A program made the translations under genes and the position numbers. Source: Candidatus Saccharimonadia bacterium (GTDB taxonomy: Bacteria > Patescibacteriota > Saccharimonadia > Saccharimonadales > Saccharimonadaceae). From it: 8,379 bases of DNA. The notes under the pieces were generated by a model. It saw nothing but the letters and a program-made list of their open reading frames with translations, was not told the DNA's origin and searched no databases. This document shows, piece after piece, positions 1 through 5,804 of the stretch. The stretch lies in contig JALRDG010000136.1 in assembly GCA_023257055.1 (NCBI GenBank), positions 1 to 8,379 of the forward strand, read 5' to 3'. How positions within the stretch are numbered: position 1 is the stretch's first letter; each line of letters begins with the position of its first letter.

Positions 1-508
1 AGGCACCAATGTGGTCGAGGTGACCGTGCGTAAAGACGATGGCACGAACCTTGTGCTTATTTTCTTCGAGGTATGTAATGTCAGGCGTAATGTAATTGAT
101 ACCTGGGTAGTCTGAGCCCGGGAAGAGAAATCCACAGTCAATCACAATGATGTCATTGTCGTATTCAATAGCCATCATGTTCTTGCCGATGCCCATTTCG
201 CCAAGACCGCCAATTGGAATGACTCGCAAGACTGGGCGGTTGCCGCGTGGCTTCTTTGGCTGGTCAGCTAGGCTGAACTGGCGGCCACGATAGCCGTTAT
301 AAATCGACTTGTTCACCGGCACGTTAATAATGTGTTGGCTGGCACGTACGTTCACGTTTTCGCTGGTACGGCGCTGTGCACGGAATACTTCGCCTTTTCG
401 AGTGGTTGTATTGTTCAATACCGTGTTATTTGATTTTTGTTGTCGCTGACCTTGCGGCCGCTTACTATTATCGTCACCTTGTGGCGTAGAGAGTCTTCGT
501 TGACCCAT
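1..508 (-). CDS. rnj: Ribonuclease J, N-terminal part (cut by window edge)
   Basis: Metallo-beta-lactamase/beta-CASP ribonuclease that matures and degrades RNA in the cytoplasm, by endonucleolytic and 5'-3' exonucleolytic action. The visible 169 residues end exactly at the zinc-binding motif HGHLDH (H161, H163, D165, H166), preceded by the RNase J signatures around VLRVIPIGGLGEMG (residues 93-106) and VIDCGFLFPG (122-131). The catalytic core starts only near residue 93. Before it lies a basic, Q/N/R/T-rich, probably disordered extension that is long for the family, where the core usually starts within the first ten residues. The ATG at 508 is preceded by AAAAGGAG (527-520), a good ribosome binding site about 11 bases upstream. 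Its own promoter lies at 616-644, giving a leader of about 100 bases that holds a 36-codon hydrophobic reading frame. The beta-CASP and C-terminal domains lie outside the window. The family assignment is secure. Confidence 0.95.
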   Translation of the reverse strand, partial: MGQRRLSTPQGDDNSKRPQGQRQQKSNNTVLNNTTTRKGEVFRAQRRTSENVNVRASQHIINVPVNKSIYNGYRGRQFSLADQPKKPRGNRPVLRVIPIGGLGEMGIGKNMMAIEYDNDIIVIDCGFLFPGSDYPGINYITPDITYLEENKHKVRAIVFTHGHLDHIGA

Positions 509-584
509 ATAGTATGTTTCTCCTTTTTATTATCCAAATAATAATTACAAATATCAGTACAAGAGTGAGGAATTTGGCTGTCAT
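474..584 (-). CDS. Candidate 36-aa hydrophobic leader peptide overlapping rnj
   Basis: A short reading frame in the RNase J leader. ATG at 584 follows AGAGGGG about 11-12 bases upstream. It encodes 36 residues with a strongly hydrophobic stretch at about residues 5-19 (FLTLVLIFVIIIWII) followed by KRR, which is a classic single membrane span with a positive cytoplasmic side. The frame runs through the rnj ribosome binding site and start and ends with TGA at 474-476, 35 bases inside rnj in another frame. It starts about 25 bases after the predicted transcription start, so it would be the first cistron of the mRNA. It could be a real micro-protein, a regulatory leader whose translation controls access to the rnj start, or chance. 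The leader is AT-rich, which by itself favours hydrophobic codons. No homology is claimed. Confidence 0.35.
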   Translation of the reverse strand: MTAKFLTLVLIFVIIIWIIKRRNILYGSTKTLYATR

Positions 585-615
585 GTATCAGTATTTCCCC
601 TCTGTAAGTACTCTT

Positions 616-644
616 ATTGTAGCAAAAGACTCTTGCGTCGTCAA
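616..644 (-). promoter_or_regulatory. Promoter of rnj
   Basis: On the minus strand TTGACG (644-639) is followed after exactly 17 bases by TACAAT (621-616). Both boxes are close to the sigma70 consensus. The predicted start near 609 gives a leader of about 100 bases before the rnj ATG at 508. No convincing terminator separates it from the metallopeptidase gene upstream, so read-through could add to rnj expression. Confidence 0.7.
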
Positions 645-707
645 TTTTGCATGCAGATTCGCTTTTCGCCCTTTGCCCTATTGTTCGAAGTGCACCAGTC
701 TAAGAGC

Positions 708-1682
708 TTAACGAGTGACGGCGTCGAGCGCCATATCGAGGCCATGTTGCCAGGCGTCATGCCCCAGTTGTAAGTCACGCAAATCGGTATACAATCCAGG
801 GCGAAGTGCATTGATCGTACGAGCAAACGAACGGAATCCTTCCAATCGTACTGAATCTTTCAGGCTATAGGTGGCCAACGCCGATCGGATCAGCGCGTCT
901 TTCGGTGCAATCCCCTTCTGTTCTGCACCCCAAGCCAAAACCTCGAGAGCATAGGCGTCCGGCCCGACGCAAATAGGCACGCCGGTATCGACATTATGCT
1001 CGCGATACTGCACCGGCAACTCCGCCGTTGGCGTATCCGTGATACTTACCAGCGCATCTTTTGTGCGGTCATAACCCCTTGCGTACAGCCCGGCGACAAA
1101 CTCAGCAACACCTTCCGAATAAAATGCACCACGCCGAATGTCACGCACGTCCGTGTTGAAGCCTTGGCGCTGATGTGTGATCCATTCATTTGTATCGTAA
1201 TCATACTGTTGGTAATAATTACGACCAAGATATTCAGCCGAGTGAGTTAATTCATGCGCCAGCGTCTTGCCAATCGCCCGTGGCATCGCTTGCGTTCGTG
1301 CCATTTCGACCACCGGCTTGCGTATGTATATCCCGTATGGCCTATCGTAAACGGCCTGGGTGTATATCCCGTCTTTGTCCCATGGAAATAATTTCTCAAC
1401 CACATCAGGGTTTTCCGTATCGACAATAGTAATACTGGTGCGCTTTGCCGCGACAAGCCCAAGCGAGCGAACAAGTTTGCGAGCCTGTCGCTCCTGATTG
1501 CGAAACCACAGCGGCTTCTCTACCTCATTCTCTTTGATTAGCTGCCAGCCTTCCCGGGCATGCTCATCAAATGACGCATTTAGCTCCGCCGTATCTTTGG
1601 CGTGCTGCTTTTTGTCTATGCCGTTGCGCACCGAATTACCGTGCGTATCACAGAGAACCGGCCGATAGGTTGCTGCTTTCAT
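708..1682 (-). CDS. HExxH zinc metallopeptidase-like protein, unknown family
   Basis: A 324-residue protein with HELTH at residues 143-147 in the context KTLAHELTHSAEYLG, which is the zinc-binding HExxH helix (H143, E144, H147). E190 in SEGVAEFVAG, 43 residues further on, is well placed as the third ligand, which is the gluzincin pattern. No signal peptide or membrane span is visible, so it is probably cytoplasmic. Substrate and family are unknown. The start is ATG 1682. There is no Shine-Dalgarno sequence in front, but a -10-like TATAGT lies only 10 bases upstream, so the mRNA may be nearly leaderless. The gene follows the TraB-like gene after a 54-base gap on the same strand and is probably co-transcribed with it as well. 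The terminal codons near 708 run into the rnj promoter region without a clear terminator. The metallopeptidase motif is directly seen; that it is an active protease is inference. Confidence 0.8.
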   Translation of the reverse strand: MKAATYRPVLCDTHGNSVRNGIDKKQHAKDTAELNASFDEHAREGWQLIKENEVEKPLWFRNQERQARKLVRSLGLVAAKRTSITIVDTENPDVVEKLFPWDKDGIYTQAVYDRPYGIYIRKPVVEMARTQAMPRAIGKTLAHELTHSAEYLGRNYYQQYDYDTNEWITHQRQGFNTDVRDIRRGAFYSEGVAEFVAGLYARGYDRTKDALVSITDTPTAELPVQYREHNVDTGVPICVGPDAYALEVLAWGAEQKGIAPKDALIRSALATYSLKDSVRLEGFRSFARTINALRPGLYTDLRDLQLGHDAWQHGLDMALDAVTR

Positions 1683-1692
1683 GATATCGGTT

Positions 1693-1721
1693 ACTATACA
1701 AACTGCTGAACTATCTCACAA
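1693..1721 (-). promoter_or_regulatory. Internal promoter before the metallopeptidase gene
   Basis: TTGTGA (1721-1716), a 17-base spacer and TATAGT (1698-1693) on the minus strand. The start would fall near 1686, leaving a leader of only about 3 bases before the ATG at 1682. That fits the absence of a ribosome binding site there. It lies in the 54-base gap after the upstream gene. Confidence 0.5.
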
Positions 1722-1736
1722 GCATAAGCTGTTCGC

Positions 1737-2396
1737 TTACGCGAGGATGCTTTGCAGTTCTTCACTGTACTGTATCGTATCGACAACCTGCCCGTTCTGA
1801 ATATAGGTGAGTTCGGGTGAGTCAGCCGAAAACGCCTCAGCAATAGGCGCATGCACCGCACCAAGCACGGCCGTAAGCTGCCGGTCATCGTATTCGGCCT
1901 GTAACTGCGTCAGCTGACGAGCCACTAATGCCTCACGAGCGGCGTTTGCCTGTTGAAATGTCGTCGCATATCGTTCACGAGCCAGATTACGAATAATATC
2001 ACCTGCTTCTGGGTCACTTGTAATTGCCCGGTAAGCTAGCCGTGCTTTCTTGGCGGCCTGAACCGCCGCATATTCTGGCGTTCCGTCACCTGCATCGATG
2101 TATCGTACAACCGTGTCACTGCCGCGCAGTGCTTGCGCCAACTTACCATCGAAACCATGCAGTTCCGATGCTTCAATCGTATCCTCACCGGCAATATAGG
2201 CATTAATCGTAGCCTCCGACGCAGTACGCGCCGCCGGGCTGCCGCCAAGAGTTTCTATCGCGACAACCGATGGACCGTCTGTCGGCAACGCCCCAATAAT
2301 AGCATCGTAATTTTCCGGTGTATGTTCACAAAGGACAAATGAAATGCTTCTCTGCTCGTGATTTTGTTCAGGATTCTTTGGCAATACTTCCGACAT
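1737..2396 (-). CDS. Hypothetical protein, possibly TraB/ChaN-like fold
   Basis: A 219-residue soluble protein. Its layout recalls the TraB/ChaN/EreA-like group. There is an N-terminal strand ending in EH (SISFVLCEHTPENYDAI, residues 17-33), a second strand ending in an acid (VVAIETLGG, 44-52), then a long helical middle part. The end has an Arg-rich helix (REALVARQLTQL, 154-165) and a strand ending in Gly-Ala-Val-His (AVLGAVHAPI, 176-185). E24, H25, E48 and H182 would be the candidate active-site residues. This is an inference from pattern, not a firm match. The start at ATG 2396 has AAAGGA about 7 bases upstream and lies only 2 bases after the stop of the DUF1622 gene, so the two are very likely translationally coupled. 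No signal peptide is seen. The gene is surely real; the function is open. Confidence 0.8.
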   Translation of the reverse strand: MSEVLPKNPEQNHEQRSISFVLCEHTPENYDAIIGALPTDGPSVVAIETLGGSPAARTASEATINAYIAGEDTIEASELHGFDGKLAQALRGSDTVVRYIDAGDGTPEYAAVQAAKKARLAYRAITSDPEAGDIIRNLARERYATTFQQANAAREALVARQLTQLQAEYDDRQLTAVLGAVHAPIAEAFSADSPELTYIQNGQVVDTIQYSEELQSILA

Positions 2397-2398
2397 GA

Positions 2399-2764
2399 CT
2401 ATTCCTTTGTGGATGTTGCAGGAAAGAACGGCACGCTATCACGTATCTCTGCTTCAAGAGTCATACCGAGAATGATCCGAATCAAGACGATTCCGGCAAG
2501 GATTGCCACGCCTTCGAGCGTTAAGTCACCGGTAACCGTACGGATAATATCCCCTGCTACTAAAAACTCCAGCCCAATTAAGACGCTACGTGCCAGGCTA
2601 TGGCGGTAAAAGCGAAACAATCCATGATGACGATTATCTTTTTCGATTAGACGACGCGCTGCCGCCCACGTAGCAGCTATGAACCCGATAATAATCGCTA
2701 GGACACCGATGATTTCGATCGTCTGGCCTATGAATTGGATGATTTCAGTAATGGATTGTTGCAT
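2399..2764 (-). CDS. DUF1622 family membrane protein
   Basis: A 121-residue integral membrane protein with three hydrophobic segments at about 12-34, 58-76 and 85-101. The second carries the family hallmark LIGLEFLVAGDIIRTV (residues 62-77) and the third the pattern GIVLIRIILGMTLEAEI (91-107), in which acidic and basic residues sit inside or at the edge of the spans. A basic loop (RRLIEKDNRHH) follows the first span. Both the length and the order of motifs match DUF1622, a small family whose function is not known; a transport or channel role is only a guess. There is no Shine-Dalgarno sequence before ATG 2764, but a strong promoter sits just upstream with a leader of about 20 bases. First gene of an operon with the TraB-like protein (2-base gap) and probably the metallopeptidase. 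Confidence 0.88.
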   Translation of the reverse strand: MQQSITEIIQFIGQTIEIIGVLAIIIGFIAATWAAARRLIEKDNRHHGLFRFYRHSLARSVLIGLEFLVAGDIIRTVTGDLTLEGVAILAGIVLIRIILGMTLEAEIRDSVPFFPATSTKE

Positions 2765-2789
2765 GTATTTGTGTTGTTACGTTTTTACC

Positions 2790-2818
2790 ATATTAGCATA
2801 AATGAACACAAAAGTCAA
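2790..2818 (-). promoter_or_regulatory. Promoter of the DUF1622 operon
   Basis: TTGACT (2818-2813), 17-base spacer, TAATAT (2795-2790), with TGC just before the -10, an extended -10 element. Predicted start near 2783, about 20 bases before the ATG at 2764. The -35 box lies 18 bases past the T-tract of the preceding terminator. Confidence 0.75.
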
Positions 2819-2836
2819 TATGGTTATGCTTCACGC

Positions 2837-2889
2837 AAAAAAATGACCAGGAAGGCATTCGTGATTTCTCACGGAAGCCTCCCTGGTCA
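2837..2889 (-). terminator. Intrinsic terminator after the single-span membrane protein
   Basis: Long hairpin, 2844-2889: outer arms TGACCAGG and CCTGGTCA (8 bp), inner arms that pair almost fully (one or two mismatches, one G-U) around a TTTC loop. On the minus strand it is followed at once by seven T (2843-2837). A smaller hairpin, GTGCCC/GGGCAC with a 3-base loop (2896-2910), covers the stop codon of the upstream gene, so the 3' end is doubly structured. Confidence 0.9.
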
Positions 2890-2900
2890 GTAACCGTGCC

Positions 2901-3326
2901 CTACGGGCACGTGTGCCATTGTTCGAATACAAAATCTCCCTGAACAAGAGGATCGAGCGGCTGGAAATCCGTCACGGTATAATCGAAGTTACCGAGATTA
3001 GACCAGAGTCGGAAGGCGTTGCCGTTGATGTAATATGTCACATCGTAGTACTCGCCTACCTTGGGCTCTATGCCTTCGGCTACCTCGGAAGAGAGCACGT
3101 ACGGCTCGTCACTTTGACCCAAGTACAGCACGGTGTCGCCTGATGGCCACCGCGTATCGACACCACACACTACCTTGTCTGAAGTCCAGCGCGTGGCCTG
3201 GTCGTCACTCTGCATGATCGCAGTAGAGATTGCCGTAGCGACAAGGATACAGCCTGCGACTCCTGCCAGCGCAAGGAGCACAGGAAGAATGTAATCCAAC
3301 AGTTTCGACGTTAATACATTTCGCAT
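2901..3326 (-). CDS. Membrane-anchored or lipoprotein-like exported protein, unknown
   Basis: A 141-residue protein with one long hydrophobic segment (about residues 9-38) after a short basic start, then a polar, Trp/Tyr/Asp-rich domain of about 100 residues that is probably outside the membrane. The segment contains VAGC at 23-26, which fits a lipobox, but it stays hydrophobic after the cysteine, so a plain membrane anchor is equally possible. C54 and C140, the penultimate residue, lie in the outer domain and could form a disulfide. The ATG at 3326 was chosen because AGGA lies 8 bases upstream; the in-frame ATG at 3335 touches that site and would add three residues. It follows the 34-aa gene after 70 bases (61 to the earlier ATG) and shares its promoter, and it ends in a strong terminator. 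No family recognised. Confidence 0.75.
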   Translation of the reverse strand: MRNVLTSKLLDYILPVLLALAGVAGCILVATAISTAIMQSDDQATRWTSDKVVCGVDTRWPSGDTVLYLGQSDEPYVLSSEVAEGIEPKVGEYYDVTYYINGNAFRLWSNLGNFDYTVTDFQPLDPLVQGDFVFEQWHTCP

Positions 3327-3396
3327 GCATCTCATCCTGTTTGTAGTCGTAGCATTTTTGAAGGTGCTTTCGCAGGAATTTCCGTGTGCTATAACA

Positions 3397-3501
3397 CTAC
3401 GGAGTCATCATTATGCTCAGTAGAAGAGCGACAACGAACGCCATCCCAAGTACGAATAACACCAGTTGCTTGCTTGCAGGACCTTCCGGCTCAGATGACA
3501 T
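3397..3501 (-). CDS. Small 34-aa single-span membrane protein
   Basis: A very short gene encoding a polar, acidic N-terminus (MSSEPEGPASK) followed by one membrane span at about residues 12-31 (LVLFVLGMAFVVALLLSIMM). ATG at 3501 has AAGGGG six bases upstream, which is well placed. A strong promoter with a perfect inverted repeat lies about 40-70 bases upstream, and its predicted start near 3536 leaves this as the first gene of the transcript. The next gene downstream is another single-span protein, so the pair may act together at the membrane. Promoter, ribosome binding site and sharp hydrophobic boundary together argue for a real gene despite its size. Function unknown. Confidence 0.65.
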   Translation of the reverse strand: MSSEPEGPASKQLVLFVLGMAFVVALLLSIMMTP

Positions 3502-3516
3502 CTTTAACCCCTTCAC

Positions 3517-3545
3517 TTGAACGGCAACACGAACAAAACTATACT
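3517..3545 (+). promoter_or_regulatory. Possible opposing promoter inside the inverted repeat
   Basis: On the plus strand TTGAAC (3517-3522), 17 bases, TATACT (3540-3545). It would fire rightward, antisense to the 3' end of the UDG gene, and its -10 overlaps that of the leftward promoter. It may be only a by-product of the palindrome. Confidence 0.25.
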
Positions 3546-3567
3546 ATACATATATAGTATAGTTTTG
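3534..3567. repeat. 15-bp perfect inverted repeat over a promoter
   Basis: Arms CAAAACTATACTATA (3534-3548) and TATAGTATAGTTTTG (3553-3567) are exact reverse complements around the centre CATA. The repeat covers the spacer and -10 of the minus-strand promoter at 3543-3571 and begins just after the UDG stop codon. It may be an operator for a dimeric repressor. It could also act as an A/T-rich hairpin at the end of the UDG mRNA, but it has no GC stem and no separate U-tract. Confidence 0.75.
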
Positions 3568-3571
3568 TCAA
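3543..3571 (-). promoter_or_regulatory. Promoter of the small membrane protein operon
   Basis: Consensus TTGACA (3571-3566), 17-base spacer, TATAGT (3548-3543). The TGA inside TTGACA is the stop codon of the UDG gene. Predicted start near 3536, leader about 35 bases to the ATG at 3501. The -10 and spacer lie inside the 15-bp inverted repeat, so access is probably controlled. Confidence 0.75.
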
Positions 3572-4155
3572 TTAGCAGCAAGCAGTTGTTTGACGCCGAG
3601 AAAATCATCTACCAGCGTCTGTCGCATCGAGCCGTTATAGAGTGCTGCTGCCGGATGATACAGCGGCATAATCAGCCACTCTTTCTCGCTGCCATCATGC
3701 ACAATAACCTTTTTTCGTACAGCGTGGCCATGAACCTGGCCAATCTTTGCGCTTGGCAGAAAAAATTCCATACTATGTCGCCCGAGTGTGACGATAACCT
3801 TCGGGTCGATGACCTCTAGCTGCCGGGCTAAGAATGGCCAGAATGCCTGCTTCTCTTCTGGCTTTGGGTCGCGATTGTTTGGTGGCCGGTATTTGACGAT
3901 GTTAGTTATGTAGATATCACTCCGCTGCAAGCCTGCCTGCGCCAGCATTTCATCGAGAAACTTCCCACTTGCGCCAACGAAAGGTAGCCCTTGTTCGTCT
4001 TCGTTCTTGCCGGGCGCTTCACCAATAAACACGATATCGGCATTTGCGTTACCGTCGCCCATTACTAATTGCGTAGCTGATTCCGCCAGCTCTGGGCAAA
4101 TGTTTTGCTCAATAATATCGTTGGCAATTGCGGTAAGTTTGGCTTGCTTCTCCAT
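3568..4155 (-). CDS. Family-4-type uracil-DNA glycosylase, Fe-S ligands mostly lost
   Basis: Base-excision repair enzyme that removes uracil from DNA. 195 residues, the usual family length. Motif A is FIGEAPGKNEDEQGLPFVG (residues 43-61), then TNIVKYRPPNNRDP (84-97), VIVTLG (120-125) and motif B LYHPAAALYNGSMRQ (165-179). Classical family 4 enzymes hold a [4Fe-4S] cluster with four cysteines. Here only C20 (NICPELAES) remains: the partner three residues before is E17, KCRPP has become KYRPP (Y89), and the last site appears to be F105. The start at ATG 4155 matches the family's N-terminus. AAGGA touches the ATG, and a TATAGT (4167-4162) six bases upstream suggests a leaderless mRNA. An upstream in-frame ATG at 4179 adds eight residues; longer extensions would overlap the J-domain gene. 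The stop TGA lies within the next promoter. Confidence 0.92.
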   Translation of the reverse strand: MEKQAKLTAIANDIIEQNICPELAESATQLVMGDGNANADIVFIGEAPGKNEDEQGLPFVGASGKFLDEMLAQAGLQRSDIYITNIVKYRPPNNRDPKPEEKQAFWPFLARQLEVIDPKVIVTLGRHSMEFFLPSAKIGQVHGHAVRKKVIVHDGSEKEWLIMPLYHPAAALYNGSMRQTLVDDFLGVKQLLAAN

Positions 4156-4202
4156 TCCTTCACTATACCGAACCTTCATGCAAGATAAAAGCTCAGGATA
4201 GT

Positions 4203-4237
4203 GCCCGTGCAATGGTGTATGAGACCGCTGCACGGGC
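4203..4237. repeat. Hairpin between the J-domain gene and the UDG gene
   Basis: Arms GCCCGTGCA (4203-4211) and TGCACGGGC (4229-4237), 9 bp perfect, with a further GGT/ACC pair inside the loop. No T-tract follows on either strand, so it is not a standard intrinsic terminator. It may stabilise the 3' end of the J-domain mRNA or act as a weak terminator. Confidence 0.6.
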
Positions 4238-4274
4238 ATGCTCTTTCGAGGACGAGCAGCCCTATCTGGTGAAA

Positions 4275-5735
4275 TTACCGACGACGCCAGCGAGCGGCCT
4301 GCCCCTTCGCCCACGGCGGAGGAACGGTCGGCATATCTGCGGCAGCATCTGCCTTGCGGCCGAGCCCCTTTTTGCGCTTGTCGACACGCTTGATCAAGTC
4401 TTGGTCTTCCACCCAGCCGCTGACGTATTTATTGCCAGCAAGCCTAACGGACACCCACAGCTTGATGCCGTGATCGAGAGTCGGGAATGAGTGCTTCTTG
4501 CCATAATCGGCAGCGAACTGCTCAAAAACAGACAGAGACACCTCAATGGCGCCAGTAGGCGTTTTCACTCCATCGACATCGCTGTAGAAGTATCGAACGT
4601 CGTATTCTCTCTCCCCCTTTCGGGTCTGCAGAGTGAGCTTCTCAGGTGCGAGGTCATCATCCTCAAGAACATAGTCATCGAGGTTGAGTTTCAGATCGAT
4701 CAGCCAGACGTTGCGAAGCGTCGTTGCACCACCCAAGGCTTTGCGGTAAAATGCGCGCAAATCCTCTTCGGTCATCTCAGCCCCCAAGATACCACCAGAG
4801 CGGATCGTGAAGATTTCGATCTGGCGAAGCACCTCTCGGTTGTGTTCGGCGAGCTCTGGGTAGAGCGTGCCATTTACTAGACCATCGACAAGAAGCTCGG
4901 TCGGGTCGGTAGATTCGAGACGGTCGATTTCCTTCTCGAAGGCCCGGACGTGCCCGAACGCAGTATCGTACGACACAGACACCCAATGACCGGTCATATC
5001 TCGTACGCTACGTGTCGCCTGATTAAGCAAGTCCATCGCGCGAGTCGCAGGACGACCGTCACGCATCTGCACCTCAAGTCTTTCCATGAGAGTGTTGAGC
5101 TTTTCGTTAAGCTCCCTCTGCTGGACGTACTTTATCGTGCGCGTACGCAGCTGTTCAAAAGAATCGTCAGCCCATACGGTAAGCAGCTCTTCGGCCCCTT
5201 GCATCACATGCACCTGCCGCACCTTTTGCACATTGTGCGTCGGATTCGGCAAATCATGCAGCTTGGCAATGTCGTCGAGCTGAATGGTCAGGTCGGCGAC
5301 AAGAGTGTTGTCGTAGTAGCCGCCCGTGTCGTAGGTGACACGCACCGTAACGCCGCAGTAAGTGAACTCTTCGGGATCGGGCACGGTGATGGTCTCGCGC
5401 GTGAATCGCTGACCCCAATCGGCATGTCCATAAGAAGGACCTGCGTCGTAATTCCTGTACGGGAAGTCGAACAGATCATCAAATCCAGAGTACGTCCGCC
5501 TGGTGCGCGCCGATTCATATCCGCGACTGCGATCGTAATCACCCCGTTTTGTTGGACTCGACAGAATGTCATGTGCGTGCGTAACGCGCTTGAATTCCTC
5601 TTCTGCCTCTGGAGCCGGGTTGTGGTCCGGATGCAGCTCGCGAGCCTTCTTGCGATAGGCCTTTTTGATTTCCTCATCGGAAGCCGTGCTGGCAACGCCG
5701 AGGACTTCGTAATGATCGATGGTACCCTGAGACAT
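4275..5735 (-). CDS. J-domain (DnaJ-like) protein with unrecognised C-terminal region
   Basis: A 486-residue cytoplasmic protein. Residues 7-70 form a typical J domain (HYEVLGV, KKAYRKKARELHPDHNP with HPD at 35-37, then FKRVTHAHDIL and the D-YDRSRG end), which stimulates the ATPase of an Hsp70/DnaK partner. A short Gly/Phe/Tyr/Asp-rich linker follows (about 71-110). The rest is neither the zinc-finger nor the C-terminal substrate domain of DnaJ: there are no CxxCxGxG repeats and only a single cysteine (YCGV, about 127). It seems to alternate a beta-rich part (115-180), a helical part (about 185-345) and a second mixed part, ending in a low-complexity Pro region and a basic tail (WRRR). It is thus a type III J-protein, probably with a dedicated client. 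ATG 5735 has AAGGAG six bases upstream. It has its own promoter at 5805-5833. Confidence 0.9.
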   Translation of the reverse strand: MSQGTIDHYEVLGVASTASDEEIKKAYRKKARELHPDHNPAPEAEEEFKRVTHAHDILSSPTKRGDYDRSRGYESARTRRTYSGFDDLFDFPYRNYDAGPSYGHADWGQRFTRETITVPDPEEFTYCGVTVRVTYDTGGYYDNTLVADLTIQLDDIAKLHDLPNPTHNVQKVRQVHVMQGAEELLTVWADDSFEQLRTRTIKYVQQRELNEKLNTLMERLEVQMRDGRPATRAMDLLNQATRSVRDMTGHWVSVSYDTAFGHVRAFEKEIDRLESTDPTELLVDGLVNGTLYPELAEHNREVLRQIEIFTIRSGGILGAEMTEEDLRAFYRKALGGATTLRNVWLIDLKLNLDDYVLEDDDLAPEKLTLQTRKGEREYDVRYFYSDVDGVKTPTGAIEVSLSVFEQFAADYGKKHSFPTLDHGIKLWVSVRLAGNKYVSGWVEDQDLIKRVDKRKKGLGRKADAAADMPTVPPPWAKGQAARWRRR

Positions 5736-5804
5736 AACTATCTCCTTGGTAGAGAGTCGATAATTTCAGATGGAAAAGAGCGATATACTACTATATTTGC
5801 TAAT

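Noticed and set aside
4203..4237. Hairpin read as an intrinsic terminator for the J-domain gene
   Set aside because: The stem is strong, but no T-tract follows on the minus strand (ACTATCC comes next), so it was listed only as an inverted repeat.
4156..4314. N-terminal extension of the UDG up to 4314
   Set aside because: It would overlap the end of the J-domain gene by 40 bases and cross a hairpin. The added residues do not resemble the family, whose N-terminus matches the start at 4155.
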